From contig SRSI01000077.1 of the NCBI GenBank assembly GCA_005656395.1, positions 1,550,001-1,614,000 of the forward strand: 64,000 bases of DNA. Reading direction: 5' to 3'. The position numbers were made by a program, and so were the translations under genes. The notes under the pieces are model-generated. The model made no database searches, was not told the origin of the DNA, and saw only the letters and a program-made list of their open reading frames with translations. The DNA comes from Strongyloides papillosus. Lineage: Eukaryota; Nematoda; Chromadorea; Rhabditida; Strongyloididae. This document shows, piece by piece, positions 22,301 to 35,100 of this stretch (positions within the stretch are counted from its first letter, which is position 1; each line of letters begins with the position of its first letter).

Positions 22301-24289
22301 AATGTATTTAGTTATAATATAGTACACATTAATTTATTTACATGTAAAAGTATTATACTATAATATACATTCATATTTTTTTTTAAAACCATATAAATAT
22401 AATATTACCTCATATAAAAATACTTTATATATACATAATTAATAAAAATATAATATTGTAGAAAGGAGTAATGATGCGGGTAAGCCAAGAGTATTCCGTG
22501 AAAGAACAGATGCTTTCAATGATAGACAACGACGTGGAGCAATGCGTCGAAAAATTCATGAAGTAACAGGACATAAATTTATGGCATTATTCCTTCGCCA
22601 ACCAACATTTTGTGCTCATTGTAAAGATTTTATTTGGGGAATTGGAAAACAGGGTTATCAATGTCAAATTTGTACTGTTGTTGTCCATAAAAGATGCCAT
22701 TTAGATGTTGTTTGGAAATGCCCTGGAAATAAAGGTGATGCTATTGATGAAATAGCATCTGATATTCATGAACAAGGGTTAGGTAGATTTAATATCAATA
22801 TTCCACATAGATTTGCCGTTCATAGTTATAAACGGCCAACATTTTGTGATCACTGCGGAAGTATGCTTTATGGGTTGATTAATCAAGGACTTCAATGTTC
22901 AACATGTAAACTTAATGTTCATAAAAGATGTCAAAAAAATGTTGCTAATAGCTGTGGTATAAATGCTAAACAAATGGCTAGTGAACTTGCACAATTAGGC
23001 TTAACTGGAGATAAAATGAGTTTAAAAGTTAAAAAGAAACCAAACTTCCAACAATCAACTTCAAGTGACGGAGATTCATCGTCGGTACCAAGTGCTTTAT
23101 CAATAGACGAAACGAAGGACCGTTTACCAACATCATCAAATAAATCATGTTTATCGAATATTAAAGGAGGAGCATATGATCCTTTACAAATGTCAGCACC
23201 AATACGTCTTCCAAATCAAGTTTCACTTGGAGATTTTACTTTTATAAAAGTTCTTGGTAAAGGATCATTTGGTAAAGTAATGTTAGCAGAATTAAAAGGT
23301 ACAGATGAAGTTTATGCTGTTAAAATTCTTAAAAAAGATGTCATTCTTCAAGATGACGATGTAGAATGTACTATGTGTGAAAAACGTATATTGGCATTAG
23401 CTGCAAGGCATCCATTTTTAACAGCCCTTCACAGTTGTTTCCAAACACCAGATAAATTATTTTTTGTCATGGAATACGTTAATGGTGGTGATTTAATGTT
23501 CCAAATTCAGAGAGCTAGAAAATTTGATGAAGCTAGAGCAAGATTTTATGCTGCAGAAGTGACCTGTGCATTACAATTTCTTCATAAACATGAAGTTATT
23601 TATCGAGACTTAAAATTAGACAACATTCTTCTAGATTCTGAAGGTCATTGTAGAATAGCAGATTTTGGTATGTGTAAAGAAGGAATAAATGCTAACAAAT
23701 TGACATCAACATTCTGTGGAACACCAGACTATATTTCACCAGAAATATTACAAGAAATGGAGTATGGAGTTTCAGTAGATTGGTGGGCATTAGGAGTATT
23801 AATGTATGAGATGATGGCTGGTCAGCCACCATTTGAAGCCGACAATGAAGATGATTTATTTGAAGCAATTTTACATGATGACGTTCTTTATCCTGTATGG
23901 TTAAGTAAAGAAGCTGTAAGTATATTAAAAGCATTCATGACAAAGAATCCTCTTAAAAGACTAGGATGTGTTCAATCACAAGGTGGTGAAGACGCAATAA
24001 AAGCTCATCCATTCTTTAGAGAAATTGATTGGGAAGCATTAGAAGCAAGAAAAGTTAAACCGCCGTTTAAACCAAAAATTGTATGTTTGAACATATATTT
24101 TTATTTACATTAAATAATTTTTTTTTCTAGAAATCAAAACGTGATGCAAATAACTTTGATGCTGATTTCACAAAAGAAGAACCTGTATTAACACCTACTG
24201 ATTCTGGAATTTTAAAGTCAATCAATCAAGAAGAATTCGTTGGATTTGATTTTGTGAATTGTGATTTCCACTACCTAAAAAAAGATTAA
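19380..24289 (+). CDS. pkc-1: Novel (calcium-independent) protein kinase C, PKC epsilon/eta type
   Basis: Four exons: 19380-19595, 19651-19849, 22462-24080 and 24131-24289, 730 residues. Order: a novel-type C2 domain (1-138), a pseudosubstrate RRGAMRRK (~160) with Ala in the phospho-acceptor place, two diacylglycerol-binding C1 domains ([14 protein letters not shown] ~172; [14 protein letters not shown] ~250), and a kinase domain from ~395 with [24 protein letters not shown] and DFGMCKEG. The activation loop is [12 protein letters not shown] and the turn motif LTPTDSG. The hydrophobic motif reads FVGFDF: Asp replaces the Ser/Thr that is normally phosphorylated in novel PKCs. C. elegans PKC-1 (TTX-4) promotes neuropeptide release and sensory signalling. 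Intron 2 is 2.6 kb and contains a complete minus-strand gene. Confidence 0.93.
19857..21840 (-). CDS. DUF229 type II membrane protein (sulfatase/alkaline-phosphatase-like fold), nested in PKC intron
   Basis: Two exons, 21840-21688 and 21638-19857, 644 residues. A hydrophobic segment near residues 8-25 ([17 protein letters not shown]) suggests a signal anchor with the rest in the lumen or outside. The body matches nematode DUF229 proteins, distant members of the sulfatase/alkaline phosphatase clan: [46 protein letters not shown] with likely metal-binding Asp/His, and SYCINN near the C-terminus. The substrate is unknown. It lies wholly within intron 2 of the PKC gene on the opposite strand, and its stop codon is only 7 nt from that intron's donor site, so its 3' untranslated region must run antisense into PKC exon 2. 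Confidence 0.82.
21841..22461. other. Remainder of PKC intron 2, upstream of the nested gene
   Basis: 620 bp of AT-rich intron, expected to carry the promoter of the nested minus-strand gene. No coding signal or repeat seen. Confidence 0.45.
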
Positions 24290-24621
24290 TTTTTTTTGAA
24301 ATTTTTCTATAAATGTTCTGTTACTTTGAGCATATTTCCTAGTACTATGTACAAAAAAATGGTATATAAGAATTTTTTTAAACTAAAATAGTCTTTAATA
24401 TTAGAAATTGTCAATTATTGCTTCTCATAAGAAGTTTTTTTCTAACAAAAACATTTTTGTTCTCAATTAAATGCTTCTATTAAAAAATTTCTAACTAAAA
24501 AAATATAATATTTTATAGATAATAAAAGGAATAAATTAAATTTTATTTATATATACATGTTTATTAAATAAATAAAATTAAGTATATTAAATTAAGTGGA
24601 AATTAAAGTATGAGGATCAAA
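24290..24621. other. Convergent intergenic region (3' ends)
   Basis: About 330 bp between the convergent 3' ends of the PKC and ADAMTS genes. It contains AATAAA-like signals for both strands and nothing else recognisable. Confidence 0.5.
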
Positions 24622-27600
24622 TTAGAAACTAGCTAGCAAATTTTTAACAAAACTAGAACATGATTTTAATTTATAGAATTTATTCATTCCTTTTACTTGA
24701 AACTTTTGGTTACATAATTCTTCTTCAAATTTATAATATTCTCCACAGGATGTCACACAATTTCTCGACCTAAAAGAATATATATAAGTAAAAATGAAAA
24801 ATAAAACAATTTGTTAGTAAATGTTAAATTAAAACCTTGTTCGTGTAGAAGATAAGGAAGAGCAATTTGTTATTTGACAATTGCTCCATTCACTCCATTC
24901 ATTATATTTATCTTTTTCATCATGGCATTCATCTATTTTTTGATAAGCCTCTTCTTTACAAGATCCAGAACATATCCTAAAGCGCTCTCTTAAACAATTA
25001 CTACTATTATTCCACTCACTCCATTCACTCCAACTATTATCACTACCCGAACCTTCTACATACATATTTGGATCATCTAAAAAATTTTGGAACTAAAAAT
25101 TTAAAACATACCATTACAGGAACATGTCTTCATTTCATAGTCTTTCCCTTTACATGATTTTCCATTATTTTTAGGCGCCGGGTTATTACAATATCGTGTT
25201 CTTGATGTGTATTTACAATCTATACATTCTCCAAATTCACTCCATTCACTCCATTCTCCATCTATTGGAAAGTCTACACATTTTTCAATATCTCCTCGAC
25301 ATGGTCTTTGATCAAATGAATATCCAGAACAATAGGCACCTTTATTTGCGGGCAATGGATTAGAACACATTCTATTTCTAATTTGATGACCTATTGACGT
25401 TCCACATTTTTTGCTACACTCACTAAACTCACTCCATTCACCCCAACCTCCATTTATAGGTCTACAATTAACCGGTTGACAAGACCTCGTTTCTGTTATT
25501 GGTCCTACACAAAATCCTTGCAATGATGGATCTAGAATTTGACAATATCTTCTTTTGTATTGTGTTTGTGTATAGCAAGAACATTCTGAATATGAGGACC
25601 ATTCAGACCATGTTGGTAAATCTAAATTTTTTAATGTTGATGAACTTCGCATGATGCAAGGCTCTCCAAAACAGACTCTTTCTTCAAAGCTTTCACCACT
25701 ACATAGAAAAACAAAATCAGCTTGACATGATCTAGTTCTTTTTTGTTTTCCCTCACCACAAATACTATCACATTCCCCCCATTCTTTCCATTCTCCCCAT
25801 TTGTTTTCACAACTTTCAACATTACAAGTAACAGTTTCGGTATATTTTAAAGAAATTGGGCATTTCCCTTTCATACAATTTCTTACTCTCGTTTTTAGAC
25901 CTTCTCCACAAGTCATTGAACATTCTGAAAATTCGGACCATTCACTTAATTGATATTCTTCTTTTTTTGTTGACATACAATCTTGTATGTTACAAGTCTT
26001 TGCTTGTTTCTGGGAATCTTTACAAGCTACTCCATTACATAACCTTTCTCTTAATTGGAATCCTATTCCACATGAAACGGAACATGGAAGCCACGATGAC
26101 CATTCTTTAACTAATGAACACTCTCTTCTTACCACCATTTCTTCTTTATTACAATTATCACCCGAAAGACATTTTCTTTTTCTTATTTGTTCTCCATTAT
26201 TACATGGAGACCATTCTTCCCATGTCCCAAGAATTATACATGGTGGTGGTTTCGGATTACATGGCCTAATTTCTAATGAATTTCCAAAACAATTCTAAAA
26301 TTTTAGTATATTATTAACAAGATGTATAATGATAAAGAAATGTTAATTATATTAGTATAAACATGTAATGGACAACAGTGCATACCAAATCTTCATTTCC
26401 CATTATTTGATTTTTTAATTTTCCTCCTTTTTTCGCTTTATTATTTATACCCTTTTTCCCTTTTTTTGGACCTACTTTTTTAGCGTTGTTCTTATTATTT
26501 TTATTATTAGCTGATTTAGGCTTGAAAAAATCAAAAAAACTTATAGCTTGCTTTTTGATGTCAACTTTTGGTTTTTGTGTCTTCTTTTTATTAATATTAA
26601 CTTTAAAACTTACCACACATTCTCGAGTTCTTTTTTGTACCCCAGATGTTCCACAATCAACAGAACAATTTGACCAACTACTCCATTGACTCCATATTTT
26701 AGAAGCATCGATTTTATCTAGCAAATTACTTTCACAATCTTCTTCATTATTAGTTAACATTGTATTATTGCAAGAAACTCTTAAACAACTTCCTCCAACA
26801 CAATATTTTCCATCACCACATGGTGATCCATTTGGAAATTGTCCTTTATTTCTTATTAATTCGGAATCTTTTAAATGGCACCAAACTTTACATGGTTGTT
26901 GGTGATGCAAAAAGCTTTTTCCACTTAATTGACGATCTGGTTTTGTTTTATCATTCTTAAGTGCACTGCATAATTTATCCCCATATTGTTGTTGTGTTAA
27001 CCCAGTACATTTTGATGATCCACATATTATTCCTCTAATACTATTTCCTTTACAAGCACTACCACCATTATTTGGAGCTGGATTGTTACATGTTCTGATT
27101 TGACTTCTTACATTTATGCTATCCTTTATTTGACATGGTGTTATTGGACAGCTAGATTCTTTACTAAACCAAGAAGACCATTCTCCATTAATAATTGATG
27201 GTTCATCGCTATCAAATTTCCATTTAGTGCATTTTCCATGATGACACCATTTTTTATCACCACACCACGATCCTTCTAATGCTGGATGAGCCGTCGATAT
27301 TGTTGATCCATTATTTCCACACCATAATATTCTACAAATATCTTCTAATCTTCTTCCGTTCGGAATTTCAACCTGATAATCAGTTCCCCAGAAATAACTA
27401 CATTGTTGATCAAGAGTAAATCTTTGTCCAGGAAGTCTCCCATCTTTTAAATGATCTGCTTTTGAAATAGATATTGATGGATCACGTAAACAATTCCCTC
27501 TTCCACTATCGTCTAATTGTCGAAGAAATGCAGTAAATTCTCTTGAACTACATTCGCTCCAGGTAGTCTTTCCTGCACCATTTACACTAGACATAAGATA

Positions 27601-28885
27601 TGAACTTTTATGACAATCATTTTGCACTCCATCATGAACCATACCAAAAGAATGACCCATTTCATGTGCTAATACAAAACTTCTACCTAAATGAAGTCCT
27701 TCTACCAATGAGCAAGAAAAGACATCATCACACATCCTCCCAACTGGTGCAACACCAGCAACAGATTTTGTTGTATGATATATGTCATATCCAGTTAACA
27801 TAACACCATGATCCCAATGACCACTATCCGTTAAATCTGTACCAGGATTTATCCTACTTTGATACCTACAAAATGCATCTAATAGTGTTTGTGCCTGACC
27901 ATTGCGATGAATAAATGTTTCTAGTCCATTTGGTTGACTTTTCCACATTTCAAAATGCACAATTACGATTTCAAGATTAGGAGAAAGTGTTGGTTGTTGA
28001 TAAAGAAGATGAACATTATTAATTAAAGCTAAACTAAAATCCATTAAATGTTTTTCTGGTTCCAATGAAAATTCTCTTTTAAAATAGTTATACAATTCTG
28101 AGTCTAAAAAAAGAGCAATTTCAAGTGTCATTGGATCCATCTGAGGAAATATAAATAATGAATCAATTTTCGCTTCAGGGGGCAAAGTATAATTAATAAC
28201 CAGATTTTTTGAATCAACGTCACAAAATTCTTCTACCTTATTAATATTTGGTGAGTCATTTATCATCTTAATTTTTTTTTCTTCTATATCTAAAATAACC
28301 TGTTCTGGAATTAAGGCTGCTGATCGCTTAAATATTATATGCCTTTTATCTTCTATATTTTTTATACGTCTAGGAATTGTTTGAACAATTAAAAAGTGAT
28401 CTTTCATTGCAATTGTACCTAATAAATTTTCTGAACAATCTGAGATTGCTGCATTAACTCCATGAGATATTACTTCTCCCTGATAATGGCAATCATCAAA
28501 ATTAAATTTAACTTTTGTAGTATTATTTCCATCTCTTATCACAGTAGTTATATCCTTTCCAATAATGTTATAATTTGATTTTAGTTTTATTAAAAATGTA
28601 TCATTCCATGCATTAAATTTTATAATTTTATTTCCTATCTGATCAATACTTTTTTCTGCCTTAATAAATAAATATTCTGGAGTATCATCGTGATTTTCAA
28701 CCCCAAATGTGTTTAATAATTCCCGTTTTGTTAATTTATGATGAAATCCCTTCAAAAATAATTATTTATTAATATTAATATAAAAATAAAAAACATACAT
28801 TAGAAATATTAATTAAATATGAAAGATATAGGAACAATTTTATACCCCATAAAATACTAGGAAATTTATAATATTTATTCTTCAT
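24622..28885 (-). CDS. ADAMTS-type secreted metalloprotease with about eleven thrombospondin repeats
   Basis: Five exons: 28885-28799, 28749-26386, 26294-25112, 25076-24836 and 24769-24622, 1340 residues. Exon 1 encodes a hydrophobic signal sequence (IKLFLYLSYLINIS). A propeptide precedes a reprolysin metalloprotease with the zinc site HEMGHSFGMVHDG (~390). A disintegrin-like/cysteine-rich part follows. I count about eleven thrombospondin type 1 repeats, typically W-x2-W or WSEWSEF followed by CS-x2-CG and TR/RR-x-C. Repeat 2 is interrupted by a ~60-residue Lys/Asn-rich insert (NKNNKNNAKK, KKGKKG). I see no GON domain, unlike GON-1. ADAMTS enzymes cut basement-membrane proteoglycans; worm relatives shape gonad and cuticle. 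Which adt gene this corresponds to is not clear. Confidence 0.88.
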
Positions 28886-29422
28886 AACAAAATATATATC
28901 TAAAAATTTTGACTGAAAGGGAAATTATAATATAATAGAGAACATAGGAGTATATATCAACAACTTGTAAAAAGGAAAGATGGATATATAGAAGAAGATA
29001 AAACAGGATTATAATATATTAGGTAATTTGATGCATACACAGGTCTTTGTATAAATTTTCAAATATAAAAAATCACTTTCATATTTAAAATAGGTTATTG
29101 TACAAAATATTCTTCCCTCATCCCTCCCTTTATGGAGATTTAAGTAACATTCATGAAATTTATTAATCAAAAAAAGTTGATATAATAAATTTTTTGTTAT
29201 TTTATAGAAGGTTCATTTTATTATAATAATAAAATAACATATATATTAGTATAATTCACAAAATAATAAATACATATATTTTTAATAGAAAATGAAAAGA
29301 AATGTATCATTAACAATATTTTTGTTTGTATAAATAAAAATTTCACTTTATTTATCTGAATAATTCAAATTTACAATAAAAATAAACTTTTGAAGTGATT
29401 CAATAAAACTAAACTATAATTA
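28886..29422. other. Intergenic region
   Basis: About 540 bp between the ADAMTS start and the exonuclease stop, both minus strand. Expected to hold the ADAMTS promoter. AT-rich with no coding signal. Confidence 0.5.
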
Positions 29423-30243
29423 TTAGCGAGTTAAACCAAAAATTGTAAAACATATATCTTTTTTTAATAAGGCACATTGATAATATTTGTATTCTTCCAT
29501 TTTTATTTTGTCATATTCCTTTTTAATTTCAACAAATGAATTTGGCAATATATCTACATTATTTTGAATACAAACTTTTAATAATGCTAATATATTTCTA
29601 GCATCATCCATACCTGAGTGTTCTTTTCCTTCAAATGATAAAGAAAATTTTGTTAAAATTGCTTTTAAGCTCATTTTATGTATCTGGAGATATGAAACTT
29701 TCGGAAGAATTTTGAGCATTGAACATCTTAAATCTACATAGTAATAAAATGATTTAGGAATATAACAATTTAAATCATGGAGATTTGGGATAAGAAATCT
29801 TCCTATATCTGCATCACCATCTGTTATCACCACAAATTCTGTTGATACTTTCTCATAATCCACATTATTTTCTTGTAGCCAATTCAAGAACATACGCCAA
29901 ACTTTATCTAATGGTGGTGCTTCATCAATAATATTTTGTGAGATTCCAGTTAATTCTGTACAAAATGCCGTTATATTTGGGTTTTTTCTTGGTTTAACAT
30001 ATGAATGAAATGTTGAAACAATTTGTTTTGATTTACCATCAACTAGAATACAAGGAAATTCTATTATTTCATGATAGTAATCTGATCCAGAGTTAATTTC
30101 ACAAGTTGCTTCAAAGTCAATTACCAAAAAATAATTAAAGTACTGTATACAATTTTTCTTGCAACTGTAAAATATAAAATTAAATTAATTTAAAAAAAAT
30201 GACCTAACCTTTTTATTTGAAACAACTTGCTAGAATTGACCAT
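29423..30243 (-). CDS. ERI-1/3'hExo-like DEDDh 3'-5' exonuclease
   Basis: Exons 30243-30209 and 30164-29423 give 258 residues. The exonuclease core shows Exo I as VIDFEATCE (Asp, Glu), HEIIEFP, the TELTGIS segment, Exo II as DGDADIGRF and Exo III as HSGMDDARN (His and Asp), the DEDDh catalytic set. Segment order and phrases are those of the ERI-1/ERI2/ERI3 group, which trim 3' ends of small RNAs, histone mRNA or 5.8S rRNA; worm CRN-4, an apoptotic nuclease, belongs to the same group. No SAP domain, so it is the short form. It starts 145 bp after the receptor gene on the same strand, which would allow an operon, but the sequence does not prove it. Confidence 0.82.
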
Positions 30244-30387
30244 TTTTGAATTTTTAATAATAAAATAGATACATACCAATATAATTTTTTAATTTATTTT
30301 TAAATTTATATTATATACAATTTTTAGAAATGCAAGTTCTAAGATACATACTTTTCCACTTCCACATCTATATAAAAAGTCGAACTG

Positions 30388-31380
30388 CTAAATACCTCTA
30401 ATAGAAAAATTAAAATAGGATGTGTATCTCCAGAAATAATAAATTATAAATACTTCTTTTGAAATGATCATAATTTCAATAAATGGTATTAAAAGACTTG
30501 ATGTAAGGAACGTAACTGTTGACACACTTTGGAAATTTTTTGTTATTGTTATTATTAGTGTTCCAATAATAACATAAAGACATGGAAAAAACATAAAAAG
30601 TAATCTTATTACTAGAAGAGCAATAAATAATTTTCTTATTCCTGAATAATCATGTTGAAAGTTAAAATGTTCATTAGTTTGTCGGAGATGTTCTAATGTT
30701 GTGTAGCTTTGAATTATGATATAAATATAATAAAAAGTAGTAAAACCAATAAAAATGGTATATAAAAATGAATAAACACCAAAATAAAAAGCTTTTGTGC
30801 CACCATAAAAAACTACTACTTGAGTGGTATTAAAATACTTTTCAGTTATAGACACATTTTTACTAATATAATTACTATATCCTTCTTCTCTAGTAATATT
30901 CATTCCTAACCATATACCGTAGCAAACAACAGATGAAAAAAATTGCATGCCCATTACAAGAATATCTTTTAAACTGTGACTATGAAATTTTTTCATTCGA
31001 TGAGTTACATTATATTTTCCAAGTAGTCCATATAGTAACAAAATTGTTTCTATTTGAAATAAAAATAATATGAAACCTACACCAGCATGACAAGCTCCAT
31101 CACCAAATTTACGAACCAATCCATAACAGATTGCGCCAGGAAGTGGAAAAAGAAGTCGAAGACCAACAAATATTGTCGAAAATATTATAAGAATCCATTG
31201 AAAGCAACTTTTAAAAACTAAAAATTTCATAAAGCTTTGCTTTCTTAACGACGGTTTTGAAACAATAATCAATATCAAAAAAGTTTCAATAAAAAATATT
31301 ATGATAGATAAGTCAATGGACAGTATTAAGATCCAATCATGTTTACAGTTTATATATTTATCGACTAAACTACAAAACAT
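30388..31380 (-). CDS. Nematode seven-transmembrane receptor (chemoreceptor-like)
   Basis: One uninterrupted exon of 330 residues with about seven hydrophobic segments: beginning near residues 18, 50, 100, 135, 190, 245 and 285 (for example IIIFFIETFLILIIVS and LFIALLVIRLLFMFF). It has N-glycosylation sequons, NVS and NTT, in the fourth loop and short charged loops. The layout fits nematode chemosensory GPCRs of the Str/Srh superfamilies, but I cannot name the family. A single-exon receptor of this size is slightly unusual next to split neighbours. The ligand is unknown. Confidence 0.7.
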   Translation of the reverse strand: MFCSLVDKYINCKHDWILILSIDLSIIIFFIETFLILIIVSKPSLRKQSFMKFLVFKSCFQWILIIFSTIFVGLRLLFPLPGAICYGLVRKFGDGACHAGVGFILFLFQIETILLLYGLLGKYNVTHRMKKFHSHSLKDILVMGMQFFSSVVCYGIWLGMNITREEGYSNYISKNVSITEKYFNTTQVVVFYGGTKAFYFGVYSFLYTIFIGFTTFYYIYIIIQSYTTLEHLRQTNEHFNFQHDYSGIRKLFIALLVIRLLFMFFPCLYVIIGTLIITITKNFQSVSTVTFLTSSLLIPFIEIMIISKEVFIIYYFWRYTSYFNFSIRGI

Positions 31381-31698
31381 ATTTATTCTCTAAAAAAAAT
31401 TTTTAATTAACATTGATATATTATTATAAATATAATAATTTAAACTTATAACATAAAAATATTCATGTTATGTGTATATATATTTGAAGCCTAAATAGTT
31501 ATCAAAAAGATATTAAATGAATTTAATACAAAATAATTTCGGTTATATAATGTTATATCTTTGTATAATAGTTCAAGGTATCCTTAGAATTCATATTTTT
31601 CTTTTATTATTTTTATGATAATAATTAAAAAAAAAACCAAGGCAACAGTACTAGAATAAAAATGTTTGAATGTATTAAAAACGGCTAGAATATTTTTA
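31381..31698. promoter_or_regulatory. Divergent intergenic region
   Basis: 318 bp between the start codons of the receptor (-) and an unknown protein (+). AT-rich, no defined element; likely contains both promoters. Confidence 0.35.
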
Positions 31699-32184
31699 AT
31701 GAGCGACTATCCTTCTATTTCATATTATAATTACCAAAGTACAACTATATCAAGTACATTATCTACTTTTGATTCCTCATGTCCAAGTATATGTTCATCG
31801 TGCCCAAATTTACAATATTTTAACAGGAAAATATCACACGAAAAGAATCATGAGAGTTCTCAACAAAAAAACATTGTTTTTGGTGGTGCAAAATATGAAA
31901 AATTTTATCAAAATAATCAAAAATACAAACCAATTATAAATGATAATAAAAAATCAAATTTCTTCGGAAAAACTTGTTACAATGAATCATATAAAAGGCC
32001 TGGGACATTTGTACAAACAATATTAGTAAAAAATAATCACAACGCCACAATAATAAATAACAAAAATGATAAAAATAAATGGCATATTAATAGCAATGAA
32101 CTTTCAAGAGTTGTTTACCCTAAACCAAATAGCAAAACTTTCTTCTATTCATCAAAATGCCATATTAATAGAAAATTTTTCTAG
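31699..32184 (+). CDS. Uncharacterised Asn/Lys-rich protein
   Basis: A 161-residue single-exon frame from the first clear ATG. Eleven more in-frame codons lie upstream without an ATG, and a CGGCTAG just before could be a splice acceptor, so a 5' exon is possible. The N-terminal part is Ser/Tyr-rich with a short cysteine patch (CPSICSSCP); the rest is rich in Asn, Lys and His. No signal peptide, membrane segment or domain is recognised. Codon use and composition are compatible with a real gene, but it could be spurious. Confidence 0.4.
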   Translation: MSDYPSISYYNYQSTTISSTLSTFDSSCPSICSSCPNLQYFNRKISHEKNHESSQQKNIVFGGAKYEKFYQNNQKYKPIINDNKKSNFFGKTCYNESYKRPGTFVQTILVKNNHNATIINNKNDKNKWHINSNELSRVVYPKPNSKTFFYSSKCHINRKFF

Positions 32185-35100
32185 TACTTAATATTTTAAT
32201 TATTAATAAATTTTTTCCTCATCTTACTACACAGTGAATTTTCTTCCTTTTTTAAATATTATCATATTTCTTATAAAATACATCTTATCAAAAATCTTTA
32301 TATTGGAAGCAGAAGAAATATTTTATTCGAATGAATATTCAGTTATTTCATTAGTTTAAGCCATTATATTTTTAATAGTTATGGTAAAATATATGTTTTT
32401 AACAACGTCTTTCACTAATTATAATAAATATTATTGTTTTTATCAAATATATTTTAATAAAGTGTTTTTTAGGAACATGGTTAACTATAAACAAAAAGAA
32501 ATATTTGGTAATTTATTGCTAAATAATTAAAAAGATGGTGAAGAAATTATAACCGTTTACAATATAATAAAACTTTAATATACAATCATTATTAAAGTAT
32601 TTTTATTCAATTACTGACAAAAACAGCAATATGACAAATTCAATAGAGAATTTCCTCATGTATACAAGTACTTTTAGTATGGACAAAAAAGACGGTTGTT
32701 GTCTTAACAAATTTTATTGTATGAATTACTTGTTTCGAAAATTATATTAAAAAAACAACAGTTAGAATGATGAAAATATTGGAAGAAATAATATGTAAAA
32801 TCTAAAATTAAGCAATTATTTATATAGTATTACAAGGAAAACTTCTTGATTAAAATACTTAAACATACACTATTTTTTATATTTATGGTATATTATGTCT
32901 AGAATTTGTAGGATAAAAATTTTCTAATAAATTTTGTACACGAGAATTAATTTATCAACCTTATCCTTATATTATTATTTTAAAGACTTTCCCAAGTTTT
33001 GATTGGTATTTTAACTTTAATGTTAAAAATATAAAATAATGCCTAAGAATAGTTCATAAACTGAATCAGGAATATTTCTAGATCAAAATTTCCATTGAAA
33101 TCATTTTATATTTCGTCATATTTACATCAAGTCAATTGAGAGTCTGTAGAAATATAAATACCATTTAAAATTGAAAAAAAATTGTTCAATTTAGTTATAG
33201 TTTTTTGAGACTTGAATAACACTATTGTTTTATAATTCGTAATAATTTCTATATGTGTTTGAGGAAATAGACAATTTGTATATCATAATTTTCACTCTAA
33301 AGTTAATTCTATAAAGAGATTAAAAATATAATAGTTAATCCACTACAACATCACTTAAGATTTGTACTATATCTTGACATATATGACTATACTTTATTTT
33401 TAATTTGGGTTAAATTCTATCCTTTTTATTTAAATTTTAATATTTCATTTAATAGCTTAATCTACAAAATATAACAATTATAATTTTCATAAGATCTTAA
33501 GATAACATTATTTCTAAGTTATCAAAAATAATATTCTTTTAGTATATATATAATTATTAAAATGAAAGCATTTTAAGAATTATAAAATATATTATTTAGT
33601 TTGATATATTTGTATTTACTAGTTTAACTGTGAAAATTATAATAATCTATTACATCTTCAATATACATTTACATCATTTCAAAACTTATTATTTCCTTGT
33701 TGTTTGAATTAATATTATGAAACCTTATTAAGCTAGTTAGACTCTCATTTATTTTAAAAAAATAAAAATATTTGTGACTTGGTATATTATTTCAAGTAAT
33801 TAGATATACTTATTTTTCTTCTATATTATCCTTTCATTTAATTAAAATATTCTAATTTGAATATTGAAAAGTACCTAATATTTTATGACATTTTATAATT
33901 GTTTTTTCCATAAAATTTTGAATTTATCAAAAAATTGTAATTCAAAACATAATTCACCAACATTAATTCACCGTGGCATGATATATATTAATCTATTTTT
34001 ATATATGGGCAGATAAAAAAGGATTATTCAAATTAAAAAATAAACTCATTAATTTTACATCAATAAATAAGTCTTATCACACTTTTTGTCTTAAATATCA
34101 TAAACAAATTCTTTGGTATGTGATTAAATGTAGGGAAAATTTATTTGATATTTAGAAAAATATTACCATAAGATAAATTAGATAAAAATTTTGTTAATTA
34201 AATACAGATATCTTCAGTTTTAAATTTTAGACTTTTTAATGATACATTAGATGAAATAGATATTTTAAAATTAATGACCTTTCTTTTATAAAATGCACTT
34301 TTGTTTTCCATTTCTATTTTTAAAAATATTTAATTAATAATTAAAATTAATTTTTTATCTTAAATTTTAACTTTAACATTTTCTAAATAAAAATATCACT
34401 TTTATGTATAATAATGTAATTGCATAAATTTTCTATACACAAAAACTGTAATTTTTTAAACAAAAGACACTATGAGCAAAGAGAGCATTTTATTCTGCAA
34501 AAGTAAAAACTTATTTTTTATGAAAAATTTTCTTAATTCTTTTTATTATATAAAAATTTTAACTAATGATTAATTGGTTCCAAGAAATAAATAGCATAAA
34601 TTTTGACAATAAATATAAAATATCAATTTTCATATTTGGTTACATATATTTAATAAGCCTTTTTTAATATTTTAATTACATTTCTTTGTACCAAATCGCT
34701 AAAAGACAATAAAAACTATGTAGGATATTTCAATTCTAAAAATTGAGCATAATAATAAATTATAAAACTAAACATTTTTTAAAGATAAATTTTGTGTCAT
34801 AAAATTTATACTTAAATATTTTCTCCATATTATAATACAAATTAATTGTAAATATTTATTTTTAATATAGAAATTGGCAAGTAAACATTTTCTTACTTGA
34901 AAGTATCACTAATTTTTATAATGCATGAATTGTATTAAAGTTTTTCTCCAAAGATCCATTTATTATTACTCAATGCTATTTGATTGAAATGATGAAGAGA
35001 TAAAGAGATTGAGACAGTCATTGTCATGGTCGCCATTGTATATATATAAATGTATATATGATATAAATTTATCTATAATTATATATTTTTGGAAACTACT

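Noticed and set aside
25631..27803. Short frames on both strands inside the ADAMTS exons
   Set aside because: Explained by the cysteine- and tryptophan-rich repeated coding sequence of the main gene.
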